From DATATB01 sp036268995 (GTDB taxonomy: Bacteria > Planctomycetota > Planctomycetia > Pirellulales > PNKZ01), in assembly GCA_036268995.1 (NCBI GenBank), contig DATATB010000036.1, positions 75,254 through 139,253 of the forward strand: a stretch of DNA of 64,000 bases. Reading direction: 5' to 3'. Positions 51,114 to 59,972 of this stretch are shown here, one piece after another. The first letter of the stretch is position 1; each line of letters begins with the position of its first letter. The notes below the pieces were generated by a model. The model was not told the origin of the DNA, did not search any database, and saw nothing but the letters and a program-made list of their open reading frames with translations. A program made the translations under genes and the position numbers.

Positions 51114-52856
51114 ATGAAATCCGTCATGCTTGATGTTCTCACGCTTGGTAACGCCGCCGGCTCTGTCATGGACGACGATCTGACATACGAGCAGGCGGAA
51201 AACATCCTGCGGCAAATCGCCAGCAGTGCATCTCCCCAGCAGCTTGATTCGCTCGATCCGCTCGCCGAAGTGGGCACCTGCCGCATCGAAGCAGCTTCGG
51301 ATGCGGCGACGACTGCGCAAAACAGCGCGGCTGCCAGGGGTCCGACCTGGTGCCAGCAGACCTTTCAAAGCCTGCTGGAAGCGTCGCCTGACGCCTTTGT
51401 GGTCATTGATCGCCAGGGCCTGATCGTGCTGGTCAACGCTCAAACCGAGGCACTGTTTGGATGCGGCCGCGACGACCTGTTGGGCCGTGCCGCGACGCTG
51501 CTGGTGCCCTCGGCTTTTCAGCGACTGCTGGCCCAGCGGCTCGACGACTGCCGCCGGCCGGGTAAAACGTCGGCCGGCGCCGAATTCGAACTGTACGGAG
51601 TTCGCAAGAGCGGCCGCGAATTCCCCATCGATCTCACGCTGCGCGCGCTCGAAACGGACGACGGCCCGCTGGTGATCGGCACGATTCTCGACGTCACGCA
51701 CCGCAAGCGGCTCGAAGAACGTTACCGCACGCTGGTCGAGGGCATTCCGGCCGTGACGTTCATGGCCGTGCTCGACGAAGCGATCAATGAGTTGTATGTC
51801 AGCCCGCAGATCGAACAATTGTTAGGATTTTCGCAGAAGGAATGGCTGGAAGATCCCGTGCTGTGGCACACGCGACTGCATCCCGACGATCGCGCACGCT
51901 GGCATTTGGAGTTTGCCCAGACGTGTGCCACGGGGTTGCCGTTTCGCTCGGTGTATCGATTTGTGGCACGCGACGGCCGCGTGGTCTGGGTGCAAGGCGA
52001 AGCCAAGGTGGTGCGCGACGCGCTGGGCCACCCGCTGTTCATCCAAGGCATGGCCTTCGACATTACCGAACGCAAGGAGGCCGAAGAAGCCTTGCACCGC
52101 TCGTACGGCGAACTCGAACAGCTCGTCGATCAGCGGACCGAGGAGCTGGCCAAGACCAACCGCGAGCTGCACGCCGAGATGGACCGCCGCGCCGGCATCC
52201 AGGCATCGCTGGCCGCGGCCCTGAAGGAAAAAGAGTCGCTGCTCAAGGAGATTCACCACCGGGTGAAGAACAATCTGCAGGTGATCTCGAGCCTGCTGAA
52301 GCTCCAGTCGGCCACGGTCGACGATCCCGACACGGTACACGCGCTCGAGGATTGCCGGCACCGCGTCCGATCGATGGCGCTGGTCCACGAGAAGCTGTAC
52401 CGGTCAACGGATCTGGCCCGCATCGACTTTGGCCAATACGTGCGCGAGCTGGCCGCGTATTTGTTCCGCTCGTACGGCGCTCAGCAGTCCGGCGTGGCCT
52501 TGCAGATCGACGTCGACGAGGCGTCGCTGTCCATCGATGCCGCGATTCCCTGCGGATTGATCATCACGGAACTGGTTTCCAACTGCCTCAACCACGGCTT
52601 TCGGGGCCGCGAGGCCGGGCACGTCATGGTCGCGCTGCGCGCCGACAACCGCTCGGGCTGGGTGCTCACCGTCAGCGACGACGGCGTGGGCTTTCCGCCG
52701 AATTTGGATTTTCGCAATACCAATTCGCTCGGCTTGCAACTGGTCAGCACCTTGACTCAACAGCTCGCTGGCAGCGTCCAGCGGCGGGACCGGGAAGGCG
52801 GCGGCACGGCCTTCGAAATCTGCTTTCTGGAACCGCACGAGAGGCCGCAGGCATGA
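51114..52856 (+). CDS. PAS-PAS sensor histidine kinase, HisKA_2 type
   Basis: The 580-residue soluble protein has PAS domains at ~80-200 (LLEASPDAFVVIDRQGLIV) and ~205-325 (YRTLVEGIPAVTFMAVLDEA, with a PAC end AFDITERKEA). A coiled coil follows (325-370, ELEQLVDQRTEEL). Then comes a HisKA_2 H-box (KEIHHRVKNNLQVISSLLKL) with phospho-acceptor His381, and an HATPase (ITELVSNCLNHGF, VSDDGVGFPP, GLQLVSTL). No membrane helix is present, so signals are cytoplasmic. It lacks its own receiver; the next gene overlaps by 4 bp (ATGA) and begins with one. Internal ATGs at 51126 and 51168 are alternative starts; no clear ribosome site decides. Confidence 0.9.
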   Translation: MKSVMLDVLTLGNAAGSVMDDDLTYEQAENILRQIASSASPQQLDSLDPLAEVGTCRIEAASDAATTAQNSAAARGPTWCQQTFQSLLEASPDAFVVIDRQGLIVLVNAQTEALFGCGRDDLLGRAATLLVPSAFQRLLAQRLDDCRRPGKTSAGAEFELYGVRKSGREFPIDLTLRALETDDGPLVIGTILDVTHRKRLEERYRTLVEGIPAVTFMAVLDEAINELYVSPQIEQLLGFSQKEWLEDPVLWHTRLHPDDRARWHLEFAQTCATGLPFRSVYRFVARDGRVVWVQGEAKVVRDALGHPLFIQGMAFDITERKEAEEALHRSYGELEQLVDQRTEELAKTNRELHAEMDRRAGIQASLAAALKEKESLLKEIHHRVKNNLQVISSLLKLQSATVDDPDTVHALEDCRHRVRSMALVHEKLYRSTDLARIDFGQYVRELAAYLFRSYGAQQSGVALQIDVDEASLSIDAAIPCGLIITELVSNCLNHGFRGREAGHVMVALRADNRSGWVLTVSDDGVGFPPNLDFRNTNSLGLQLVSTLTQQLAGSVQRRDREGGGTAFEICFLEPHERPQA

Positions 52857-54763
52857 GCGTCACGATCCTGATTGTCGAAGACGAAAACATCGTGGCCAAG
52901 GATATCCGCCGCACCTTGCAAAGCCTGGGCTACGAAGTGCCCGAAGCGGTCGCCACCGGCGAGGCGGCGCTGGAGCGCGCCGAGCAACTGCGGCCCGACC
53001 TGGTGCTGATGGACATCGTGCTGCGGGGAGAGATGGACGGCATCCAGGCGGCCGAGATCATCCGCCAGCGTTGGGAAACGCCGGTGATTTATCTGACGGC
53101 GCACGCCGATCCGGCCACCTTGCGGCGGGCGAAGATCACCGAGCCGTTCGGTTACGTGCTCAAGCCATTCGAAGAACGCGACTTGCACACGACCATCGAA
53201 ATGGCCCTGTATAAGCACGCGATGGAACAGAAGCTGCGCGAGAACCAGCGCTGGCTGTACGTCACGCTCAACAGCATCGGCGACGCCGTCGTTGCCACCG
53301 ATATCGAGGGGCGTACGGTATTCATCAATCCCGTGGCACAGCGGTTGACCGGCTGGAGCGCGGCGGACGCCGTCGGCCGACCGATTGCCGACATTTTCCA
53401 GATTATCAACGAACATTCGCGCGAGGCGGTCGAAAGCCCGGTGACCAAGGTGCTGCGCGAGGGCCTGACGCTGGGCCTGGCCAACCATACGCTGCTCATC
53501 GCCCGCGACGGCAGCGAGCGGCCGATCGACGACAGTGGCGCGCCGATCCAGGATGCGCAAGGCCAAATCCTGGGGGCGGTGCTGGTCTTCCGCGACATCA
53601 CCGAGCGGCGGGAGTTGGAACGGGCGCTCGCCCAACAAGCTGCCGACCTGGCCGAAGCCGACCGGCGCAAGAACGAGTTCCTGGCGATGCTCTCGCACGA
53701 ACTGCGCAATCCCTTGGCCGCCGTGTGCAGCGCGCTGGAACTGGTGCGCTGTGGCGCGGGCGAAGAAGACCGCAAGATGGCCCACGACATCATGGAGCGC
53801 CAGACCCAGCACATGGTGCGCATGGTCCACGACTTGCTCGACGTGTCGCGCGTCGTGCGCGGGCGGATCGAACTGCGCAAGGAGCCCGTCGACCTGGCGT
53901 CGGCCGTCGGACACGCCATCGAAGAATCGCAAGGGTTGATCCAGGGCCGCCGCCATCAGCTCAATGTGGCGCTGCCGGCGGAAACGCTGTGGGTCGAAGC
54001 CGATCGGGTGCGCCTGGCGCAGATGATTGCCAACCTGCTGGACAATGCGGCCAAGTATACCGCCGACGGGGGTCAGATCGGCTTGACTGCCCGGGCCGAC
54101 GGCCCCATGGCCGAGATCCGCGTGCGCGACAATGGCGTGGGAATCTCGCAGGAAATGCTGCCGCGCGTGTTCGACTTGTTCGCGCAGGCCGATCGCTCGC
54201 TGGACCGCTCGCAAGGCGGTTTGGGCGTGGGGCTGGCCGTCGTGCGGACGCTCGCCGACATGCAGGGCGGCACCGTGGAAGCCCACAGCGCGGGCTTGGG
54301 CCAGGGAAGCGAATTCGTGCTGCGGCTGCCCCTATCGGCCGTACCCGCGAGCTCACACGGGCCTTGCTGGCAGCCGTCGCCCGTCGACCCGCGGCGCATT
54401 CTCGTCGTCGACGACAATCAAGGGGCGGCTCAAGTGCTGCAAAAGCTGCTCACCAGGACTTGGGGCCACGAAGTGCTCATCGCGCACGACGGCACGACGG
54501 CCCTGCAACTGGCCAAAACTTTTCGACCCGACCTCGTGCTGCTGGATATCGGGCTGCCGGGCATGAACGGCTACGAAGTCGCCCGGCATCTGCGCCACCA
54601 GCCTGAAACCACCCGGGCGATGCTCGTGGCCTTGTCCGGCTATAGCCAGGAGGAAAGCGGCGACGGGCAGGCAGAAACCAACTTCGACACCTACCTGGTA
54701 AAGCCCGCGTCGCTGACGAGCCTCGAGCCGTTGTTCAATCTGGCCCGGCGCAATGACGCCTGA
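52853..54763 (+). CDS. Hybrid histidine kinase: REC-PAS-HisKA-HATPase-REC
   Basis: The 636-residue protein starts at the ATG overlapping the upstream kinase stop. The first receiver (MSVTILIVEDENIVAKDIRR ... DLVLMDIVLRGEMDG) has phospho-acceptor Asp54 and Lys104 in YVLKPFEE. A PAS domain (~125-250, LNSIGDAVVATDIEG) follows. Then the HisKA H-box FLAMLSHELRNPLAAV with His282, and HATPase blocks NLLDNAAKYTADGG, IRVRDNGVGIS and GLGVGLAVVRTLADMQGG. The final receiver (ILVVDDNQGAAQVLQKLL) has Asp565 in LLDIGLPGMNG and Lys in YLVKPASL. There is no DNA-binding output, so signals must pass to another protein. The upstream HisKA_2 kinase probably phosphorylates the N-terminal receiver, a two-stage relay. 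Confidence 0.93.
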   Translation: MSVTILIVEDENIVAKDIRRTLQSLGYEVPEAVATGEAALERAEQLRPDLVLMDIVLRGEMDGIQAAEIIRQRWETPVIYLTAHADPATLRRAKITEPFGYVLKPFEERDLHTTIEMALYKHAMEQKLRENQRWLYVTLNSIGDAVVATDIEGRTVFINPVAQRLTGWSAADAVGRPIADIFQIINEHSREAVESPVTKVLREGLTLGLANHTLLIARDGSERPIDDSGAPIQDAQGQILGAVLVFRDITERRELERALAQQAADLAEADRRKNEFLAMLSHELRNPLAAVCSALELVRCGAGEEDRKMAHDIMERQTQHMVRMVHDLLDVSRVVRGRIELRKEPVDLASAVGHAIEESQGLIQGRRHQLNVALPAETLWVEADRVRLAQMIANLLDNAAKYTADGGQIGLTARADGPMAEIRVRDNGVGISQEMLPRVFDLFAQADRSLDRSQGGLGVGLAVVRTLADMQGGTVEAHSAGLGQGSEFVLRLPLSAVPASSHGPCWQPSPVDPRRILVVDDNQGAAQVLQKLLTRTWGHEVLIAHDGTTALQLAKTFRPDLVLLDIGLPGMNGYEVARHLRHQPETTRAMLVALSGYSQEESGDGQAETNFDTYLVKPASLTSLEPLFNLARRNDA

Positions 54764-54790
54764 GTCCCCGCGCAGCACGGCCGCGGCGAG

Positions 54791-56947
54791 TCAGAATTTT
54801 CCGAGCTTCACCAGCGACGGATTGTTGCGCCAGCCGTAGGCGCTGGCGAATTCGGCCCGCGTGAGCATCAGCTGCTCGTCGGACGTTTGCACGACAAACA
54901 CGATATCGGGCTCGACCGAGGGATCGGCGCGATAAAATCCGTCCGGGCTGATGAATAGCACTTGATCCTCCTGATTGACGATGACCCCGAGCCGGCTGCC
55001 GCTTTCGCGATCCCAGAAATAGGCCGTGCGCGCCGCGTCGCCGCCGACCACACAATTGCCGCTGGACATCCAATTCAGATAGCGGAATTCCGAAACGGCC
55101 AGGATATCGATCAAGCTTCCCATTTGCCAATCCCACAGGTGCCCCACCGCGTTTTCGCGGCCGACCGCCACGATCTTGCCGTCGGGCGACCAGCTCAGGG
55201 CTTTGACGGCAGGCGTGCGCTCGTCGCTCTTGACGTCGGTATTCAGCCGCCGGCCTCCCGCCGTTTGCCAGAGCTGCACCGCCGCGTCAGCCGTGCCGCC
55301 GGCCAGGATGCTGCCGCTGGGGCTAAAGGCGAGCGAATAAACTTCGCGCGTGGTCGGGATGTCGAGCTCCAGCTTGCCCGTCGTGAGATTCCAGAGCTTC
55401 ACCACGTTGTCCGCGCCGCCGCTGGCCAGCAGGTTGCCGCGCGGCCCCCATGCCAGGGCGGCGATCGGCTGTTGATGGCCGCTGAACCTGGCACGCAGCT
55501 TGCCGCTGGTATTCCAAAGCCGGAGCAAGTGGTCGCTGGCGCCGCTGGCCAGTGTCTTTCCGTCCGGCGACCAGGCGATCGCCGTGATGGCGGCCGCTCC
55601 GTGATCGAGCGTCCGCAGCAGCTTGCCCGTGGCCGGTTCCCAGATCCGTACGGTGTGATCGTCGGCGGCTGAAGCCAGCAGATCGCCCTTGCGCGTCCAC
55701 GCCACCGCGCTGATCGCGGCCGTGTGTCCTGCAAGCGTGCGCAGCTTGCGCCCCGATTCGCGATTCCAGAGCACGAGCGACGAGGTGGCGATGCCGGTCA
55801 CGAGCGGTTGACCGCCGGTAAAAATCGGCGGCGAGCGCCAGCCGAGTTCGCGAACGGCGATCCGCTTGCCGGTGCTGGGCTGCCACACGTTCAATTGCGT
55901 GGTGTTGATGCCGACGACTCGATCCGCTCCGACCCAGCGCACGTCGAACATGAAGGCTTCGAACGAGCGCAAAGGTTTCCCGTCGGCGGCGCTGAGCAGT
56001 TGCGTCTTGTCGGCTTGGACGAGCACCAATTGCGAACTGTCCGGCGACCAGCAGGCGCTGAATCCACGCCGGCCAAGCTGCCAACGCCGCTTGGCGCCGG
56101 GCATTGCGTACACGGCGGCATCCGTCTCGGTGCCGACGGCCAGTTGCCGTCCGTCGCGTGACCAGCGGGCAAAGATCGGACTGCTCTGATCGTCGCCGAT
56201 TTTTTCAATCGTCTTGCCGCTGGCGGCATCGATGATCGAGACGGCCTTGCGCTGCACTGCGACGGCCAGCGTCTGCCCGTCGGGCGACCAGTCGATGCTC
56301 GAAATGCGTTCGCCCATTTGCGAAACGAGCCGGCCCTGCTGCGTTTCCGCCTGCCAGATCCAAATCCAACCGCTGTGGCCGCCCGCGGCGACGAAGCGTC
56401 GGCCGTCGGGCGACCAGGCCACGTGCTCGGCATCGTCATCAAAATCCTCGAAGATCCTCAGCGGCATCGACGTCTGCGCGTTCCACAGCCGCACGGTGCA
56501 GTCCGTGCCGCCGGTCGATACCAGCGTGCCGCCGTCGGGCGACCAGGCCACGCCTTCCAGGTCGCGGTCGTGGCCCAGCATGGTGCGGACCAATTTGCCC
56601 GTCTCAAGATCCCAAATCCGAATCGCCGTGTCATCCCCGCCGATGGCCGCCAGCCGGCCGTCGGGGCTGATGGCCATGCTGATCAGCTCGCCGCGATGGC
56701 GGCGCGTTTCGATGGTCCAGCTCAACACGTCGTCCAGCGGCAGCGGCTGCGAGACGAGCGCGAACTGTCCCAACGGGCTGTCGGGCAACAGTGCGAGGGG
56801 TTCCGGCTGAATGATGCCCGGCCCCAGTGCGCCCGGCTCAGCGGCGCTCAACTGGCCGGCTGGCAACACGCCGAGCAGCAATACGATCAAAAGCCATGCC
56901 GCCAGTAGCAGCGCCGCGACAGACGACCGAATCCACAGAAACACCAT
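54791..56947 (-). CDS. Exported WD40 repeat protein, planctomycete type
   Basis: The 718-residue product has a strong N-terminal signal/anchor (VAALLLAAWLLIVLLLGVLP) and about 14 WD40 units such as MAISPDGRLAAIGGDDTAIR, VAWSPDGGTLVSTGGTDCTV and IAWSPDGKTLASGASDHLLR. The C-terminus (VNQEDQVLFISPDGFYRADP, ending EFASAYGWRNNPSLVKLGKF) is a conserved closing module I recall from planctomycete WD40 proteins. Repeats are less identical to each other than in the WD40 protein at 48293. It is encoded convergently to the hybrid kinase (27 bp apart) and probably acts as a cell-surface or periplasmic scaffold. No catalytic domain is seen. Confidence 0.86.
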   Translation of the reverse strand: MVFLWIRSSVAALLLAAWLLIVLLLGVLPAGQLSAAEPGALGPGIIQPEPLALLPDSPLGQFALVSQPLPLDDVLSWTIETRRHRGELISMAISPDGRLAAIGGDDTAIRIWDLETGKLVRTMLGHDRDLEGVAWSPDGGTLVSTGGTDCTVRLWNAQTSMPLRIFEDFDDDAEHVAWSPDGRRFVAAGGHSGWIWIWQAETQQGRLVSQMGERISSIDWSPDGQTLAVAVQRKAVSIIDAASGKTIEKIGDDQSSPIFARWSRDGRQLAVGTETDAAVYAMPGAKRRWQLGRRGFSACWSPDSSQLVLVQADKTQLLSAADGKPLRSFEAFMFDVRWVGADRVVGINTTQLNVWQPSTGKRIAVRELGWRSPPIFTGGQPLVTGIATSSLVLWNRESGRKLRTLAGHTAAISAVAWTRKGDLLASAADDHTVRIWEPATGKLLRTLDHGAAAITAIAWSPDGKTLASGASDHLLRLWNTSGKLRARFSGHQQPIAALAWGPRGNLLASGGADNVVKLWNLTTGKLELDIPTTREVYSLAFSPSGSILAGGTADAAVQLWQTAGGRRLNTDVKSDERTPAVKALSWSPDGKIVAVGRENAVGHLWDWQMGSLIDILAVSEFRYLNWMSSGNCVVGGDAARTAYFWDRESGSRLGVIVNQEDQVLFISPDGFYRADPSVEPDIVFVVQTSDEQLMLTRAEFASAYGWRNNPSLVKLGKF

Positions 56948-56989
56948 GACGCTCGCAGCCCTTCAACCCCATCGCAATTCCGGCGGATT

Positions 56990-59914
56990 TCAAGGCCGGT
57001 AGGAAACCCAGCAGGGCGAGGCCCAGGCCAGATTGCCGTCGGCCTGCTCGATGCGGACGTAGTAATACGCCGCATCGCCGGCCTGGATGTCCATGTCGGT
57101 CCACGAGCGCCGCACTTCGGGCTGGTCGAGATCGACGGAGTACACGTACTTGTTGTTTTTCACGATGTGCAGCCGTGCGATCGGGGCCGTGCCGTGGGCC
57201 TCGATCGAGAGCGTGGGTTTTTCGGCCGTCTCGAACCGATCGCCCATCAAGTGCTCGCCCGAGCGGACGACGAGCAGGATATTGTCAGTGGCCGCATAGC
57301 AATGCCGCGCCTTGAAGGCGTCGATAATCGACTGTCGCGACGCCGACGGGGCCAGCACGATCGCATAGCTCAGGTGCGTGCTGACGTGGTCGCTCGAGCT
57401 TTGAAAACCCAGCCGGTAGCCCTTTTCCAGGGCGTTCCAGATAAAGCCCTGCGGCCGGTAGCCGCCAATCTGCGTTTGCTCGGTGGGCGAGCGCGGGGCG
57501 CCAAAGGTCTCGTAGTTGTGGCGATGCCCCTGGTAGATTTCGACCACGGGTTCCACGTCCGTGTCGTTGTCGCGCCAATCGGTGCCCATTTCCGTGGCGC
57601 TGGTGTGCGAAGCGCACATGCCGCCGAAATGCTTGAGGCAGGCATACAGCATCTTCGTGTCGGGAGTGCCATCGTCGGGCGTGCCTTTCAGGTCTCCCGT
57701 CGGCAGCGGCCGAATCCCGCGGCGCGGCATGATCACGTTGCGATGACCGTTGGGAAACTGCTGGCTGCGCTCGTAGCTCATGGCCGAGACAAAAGTAGGC
57801 GCGTGATTGTGAACGTCGGCCATCTTCTGGTTGATCCACCACAAGTATTCGTGGCCGAAGCCATTCAAGTGATCGCCATTGCCCATCCAATCATGCCGGG
57901 CCGCGTCCTGGGCATAGCGCCAACTGTCCTCCAGCAGGCCGTCGCCGTCGCGATGCGAGCTAAACTCGGTATGGCGATGGAACTCGCCACGCAGCAACCG
58001 CAATTCCTTGCCGCCGACGGTGAGCCGGTAAGCGCGCATTCGGGCAATGTCTTCCGGCTCGTTCGGGTGCACGGTTGCCAACTCGGCCGGCGGCGGCGGT
58101 TCGTCGGCCATGATTGCCGGCGGCACCACGTCGGCCTTGCTTGCCAGCCGCAGCGTGAACAGGTCGGACTGATCGCGATCCTGGGTGCGCGTGCGATCGT
58201 CGCTGCTATGCGCGGTGATCAAGCCCCCATCCAACGCGACCGACGCCGGACGATTGTCGATCAGGTTCGACGAGTCGGCCAAATGCACGGGCGCTTCCCA
58301 GTTCTTGCCGTTGTAGCGCACGGCGTAACTGTGCCAAGTTTCGCCTTGGCCGTTGGGGCCGGGATGATGCCGCAAAAAGAGCCACAAACCGCCGGCCGAG
58401 TCCAGAGTCATCTGCGGCACGCTCTTGTTGCGTGTCAGCACCTTCTCGATTGCCTGCTCGAGCGCCGCGGCCGGGCGTTTGATCTGACCGTCGTCCAAGC
58501 ACTTCACTTTGACGATGCGATCGATGTACAGAGCGTAGCCCGGGTTCTTGGCGAGTCCCGACTTGCGGAAGTCCTTTTCCGAGGCAAAATCTTTGCCCCA
58601 TTGCTCATTACCCTCTTCATAGGCGATCCACACGCGGTCCTGGCTGTCGCAGACAAGCGCCGACCGAGCTTCGAAGCGGGCGCTCGTGGCCACCGGCCAC
58701 TGACGGACTTGCGGCTGCCCTGTTTCGTCGGTCGCGTGTAGCATGACGTCGAAGTTGCCGGCGTCGTACGTGTCCCACGCCACATACACGCGACCTTTGC
58801 TATCGGCGGCAATGGCCGGGCTCCAATCGTCGCTGGAGCTGGTCGAGACGGTTCGAGGTTTGTCCCAACTGCCGTCGGGCCGGGCTTTGGCCAGCAAGAT
58901 ATCGTAGTTGTCCTTGCGGTAGGCTTGCCAGGCGATCCACCACTGGCCTTTGGAATCGACCGCCGAAACCACGCTGAAATCGGTCCCCGGAGCATCGGTC
59001 ACGCGCGTGACCGGCGACCAGCGGTCCTTGGCCGGGTCATAACGGCGGCTCATGATCTCCCAATCACCATCCACCGGCTCGGCCCAGGCGATGCCGATTT
59101 CGTTGCCGACCATGGCGATCTTCGGGCGCCACACGTCGCGGCCCGGCGGCGTCACGGCCAACGCCGCGTGCCACTGCTTGCCATCAAAGCGCATTAGCAG
59201 AATCTGATCGCCATTGCCCTTGGGCACCAGCGCGTCGAAGCCGACCGACTGAACGCGCTCGACGTTTAGCGGCGGGCCGGGCTTATAGGCCACATAGCTG
59301 ACCCACACGTCGCCGTTGGCGCTCTTGGCCATGCTGGGAAAGTCGTCTTCGGTTTCGCGGCCGGTCAGCCGAGTGGCGGCCGCTTGGCGCACGACCGAGG
59401 CCTCGCCGTCGAGAAACATTTTGGTCGAATCGGTTTCGAGATCGGCCAGGCGGAACGAAAAGTCGCCGCGCGAGGTTTCAACCCGTACCGTTGCCGATTC
59501 CGGAGCGTCTACTACGAGCCGCAACTTTGCCGGGTCGAGCGGCACACGCTGCGGCCGGTTCGGATTCCGGTTCTGATTCGCCTGCCGCCCGCCGCCTTGC
59601 CGCCGCTTGGCGCGGACCATGAACTTTTCGCCTTCGACCGTCGAGTTGTTGCTGGCCAGCACGATTTTGACGCTCACGATCCGCCCCTCGGAAATGCTCA
59701 GCTTGCCCTCCCAGGGCTTCTGCTCCTTGTCCTTGATCCCCAGCGTGAGGTCGAGCTGGGTCGCATGTTCGAGTTGGGTCACCGCCGCGCGCGGCTTGTT
59801 CGGCTCGTCCGGGCCTTCATGGCCGGCGGCTTGCGGCAACCGCGGACCGCCCACGTAGGCGAGCATCGCGAAACCGGTTGCCATGACGACGCCCAGCGTG
59901 CCAATTCGCCTCAT
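56990..59914 (-). CDS. Exported propeller plus PHP-like (DUF3604-type) protein, paralogue A
   Basis: The 974-residue product has a signal region (IGTLGVVMATGFAMLAYVGG), a ~110-residue N-terminal extension with an ANQNRNPNRPQR linker, and a beta-propeller-like middle (GQWWIAWQAYRKDNYDILLA, GRVYVAWDTYDAGNFDVMLH). The C-terminal domain has GEFHRHTEFSSHRDGDGLLE, NGDHLNGFGHEYLWW, ASHTSATEMGTDWRDND and FQSSSDHVSTHLSYA. These HxH, Asp-His and HTS patterns match the PHP-like metal-binding fold of DUF3604. Start at 59912-59914 has AAGGAG upstream. It is 58 bp downstream of its paralogue and probably acts outside the cytoplasm on a substrate not yet known. Confidence 0.85.
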   Translation of the reverse strand: MRRIGTLGVVMATGFAMLAYVGGPRLPQAAGHEGPDEPNKPRAAVTQLEHATQLDLTLGIKDKEQKPWEGKLSISEGRIVSVKIVLASNNSTVEGEKFMVRAKRRQGGGRQANQNRNPNRPQRVPLDPAKLRLVVDAPESATVRVETSRGDFSFRLADLETDSTKMFLDGEASVVRQAAATRLTGRETEDDFPSMAKSANGDVWVSYVAYKPGPPLNVERVQSVGFDALVPKGNGDQILLMRFDGKQWHAALAVTPPGRDVWRPKIAMVGNEIGIAWAEPVDGDWEIMSRRYDPAKDRWSPVTRVTDAPGTDFSVVSAVDSKGQWWIAWQAYRKDNYDILLAKARPDGSWDKPRTVSTSSSDDWSPAIAADSKGRVYVAWDTYDAGNFDVMLHATDETGQPQVRQWPVATSARFEARSALVCDSQDRVWIAYEEGNEQWGKDFASEKDFRKSGLAKNPGYALYIDRIVKVKCLDDGQIKRPAAALEQAIEKVLTRNKSVPQMTLDSAGGLWLFLRHHPGPNGQGETWHSYAVRYNGKNWEAPVHLADSSNLIDNRPASVALDGGLITAHSSDDRTRTQDRDQSDLFTLRLASKADVVPPAIMADEPPPPAELATVHPNEPEDIARMRAYRLTVGGKELRLLRGEFHRHTEFSSHRDGDGLLEDSWRYAQDAARHDWMGNGDHLNGFGHEYLWWINQKMADVHNHAPTFVSAMSYERSQQFPNGHRNVIMPRRGIRPLPTGDLKGTPDDGTPDTKMLYACLKHFGGMCASHTSATEMGTDWRDNDTDVEPVVEIYQGHRHNYETFGAPRSPTEQTQIGGYRPQGFIWNALEKGYRLGFQSSSDHVSTHLSYAIVLAPSASRQSIIDAFKARHCYAATDNILLVVRSGEHLMGDRFETAEKPTLSIEAHGTAPIARLHIVKNNKYVYSVDLDQPEVRRSWTDMDIQAGDAAYYYVRIEQADGNLAWASPCWVSYRP

Positions 59915-59972
59915 ATTGCACTCCTTAGCGTAATAAAGCCGCGACCGCTCGCTCGCGCGTGCTGACACCCAC

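Noticed and set aside
50583..51818. Minus-strand frame of 411 codons crossing the WD40 start and the kinase gene
   Set aside because: It overlaps two genes with recognisable domains on other frames and has no protein-like motif of its own.
51842..52852. The plus-strand hybrid kinase frame stays open upstream into the preceding kinase gene
   Set aside because: The extension is an Arg-rich shadow of the first kinase. The receiver domain and the ATGA overlap show the real start at 52853.
52757..54286. 509-codon minus-strand frame opposite the hybrid kinase
   Set aside because: Shadow of the kinase codon usage, with Arg/His-rich nonsense composition.
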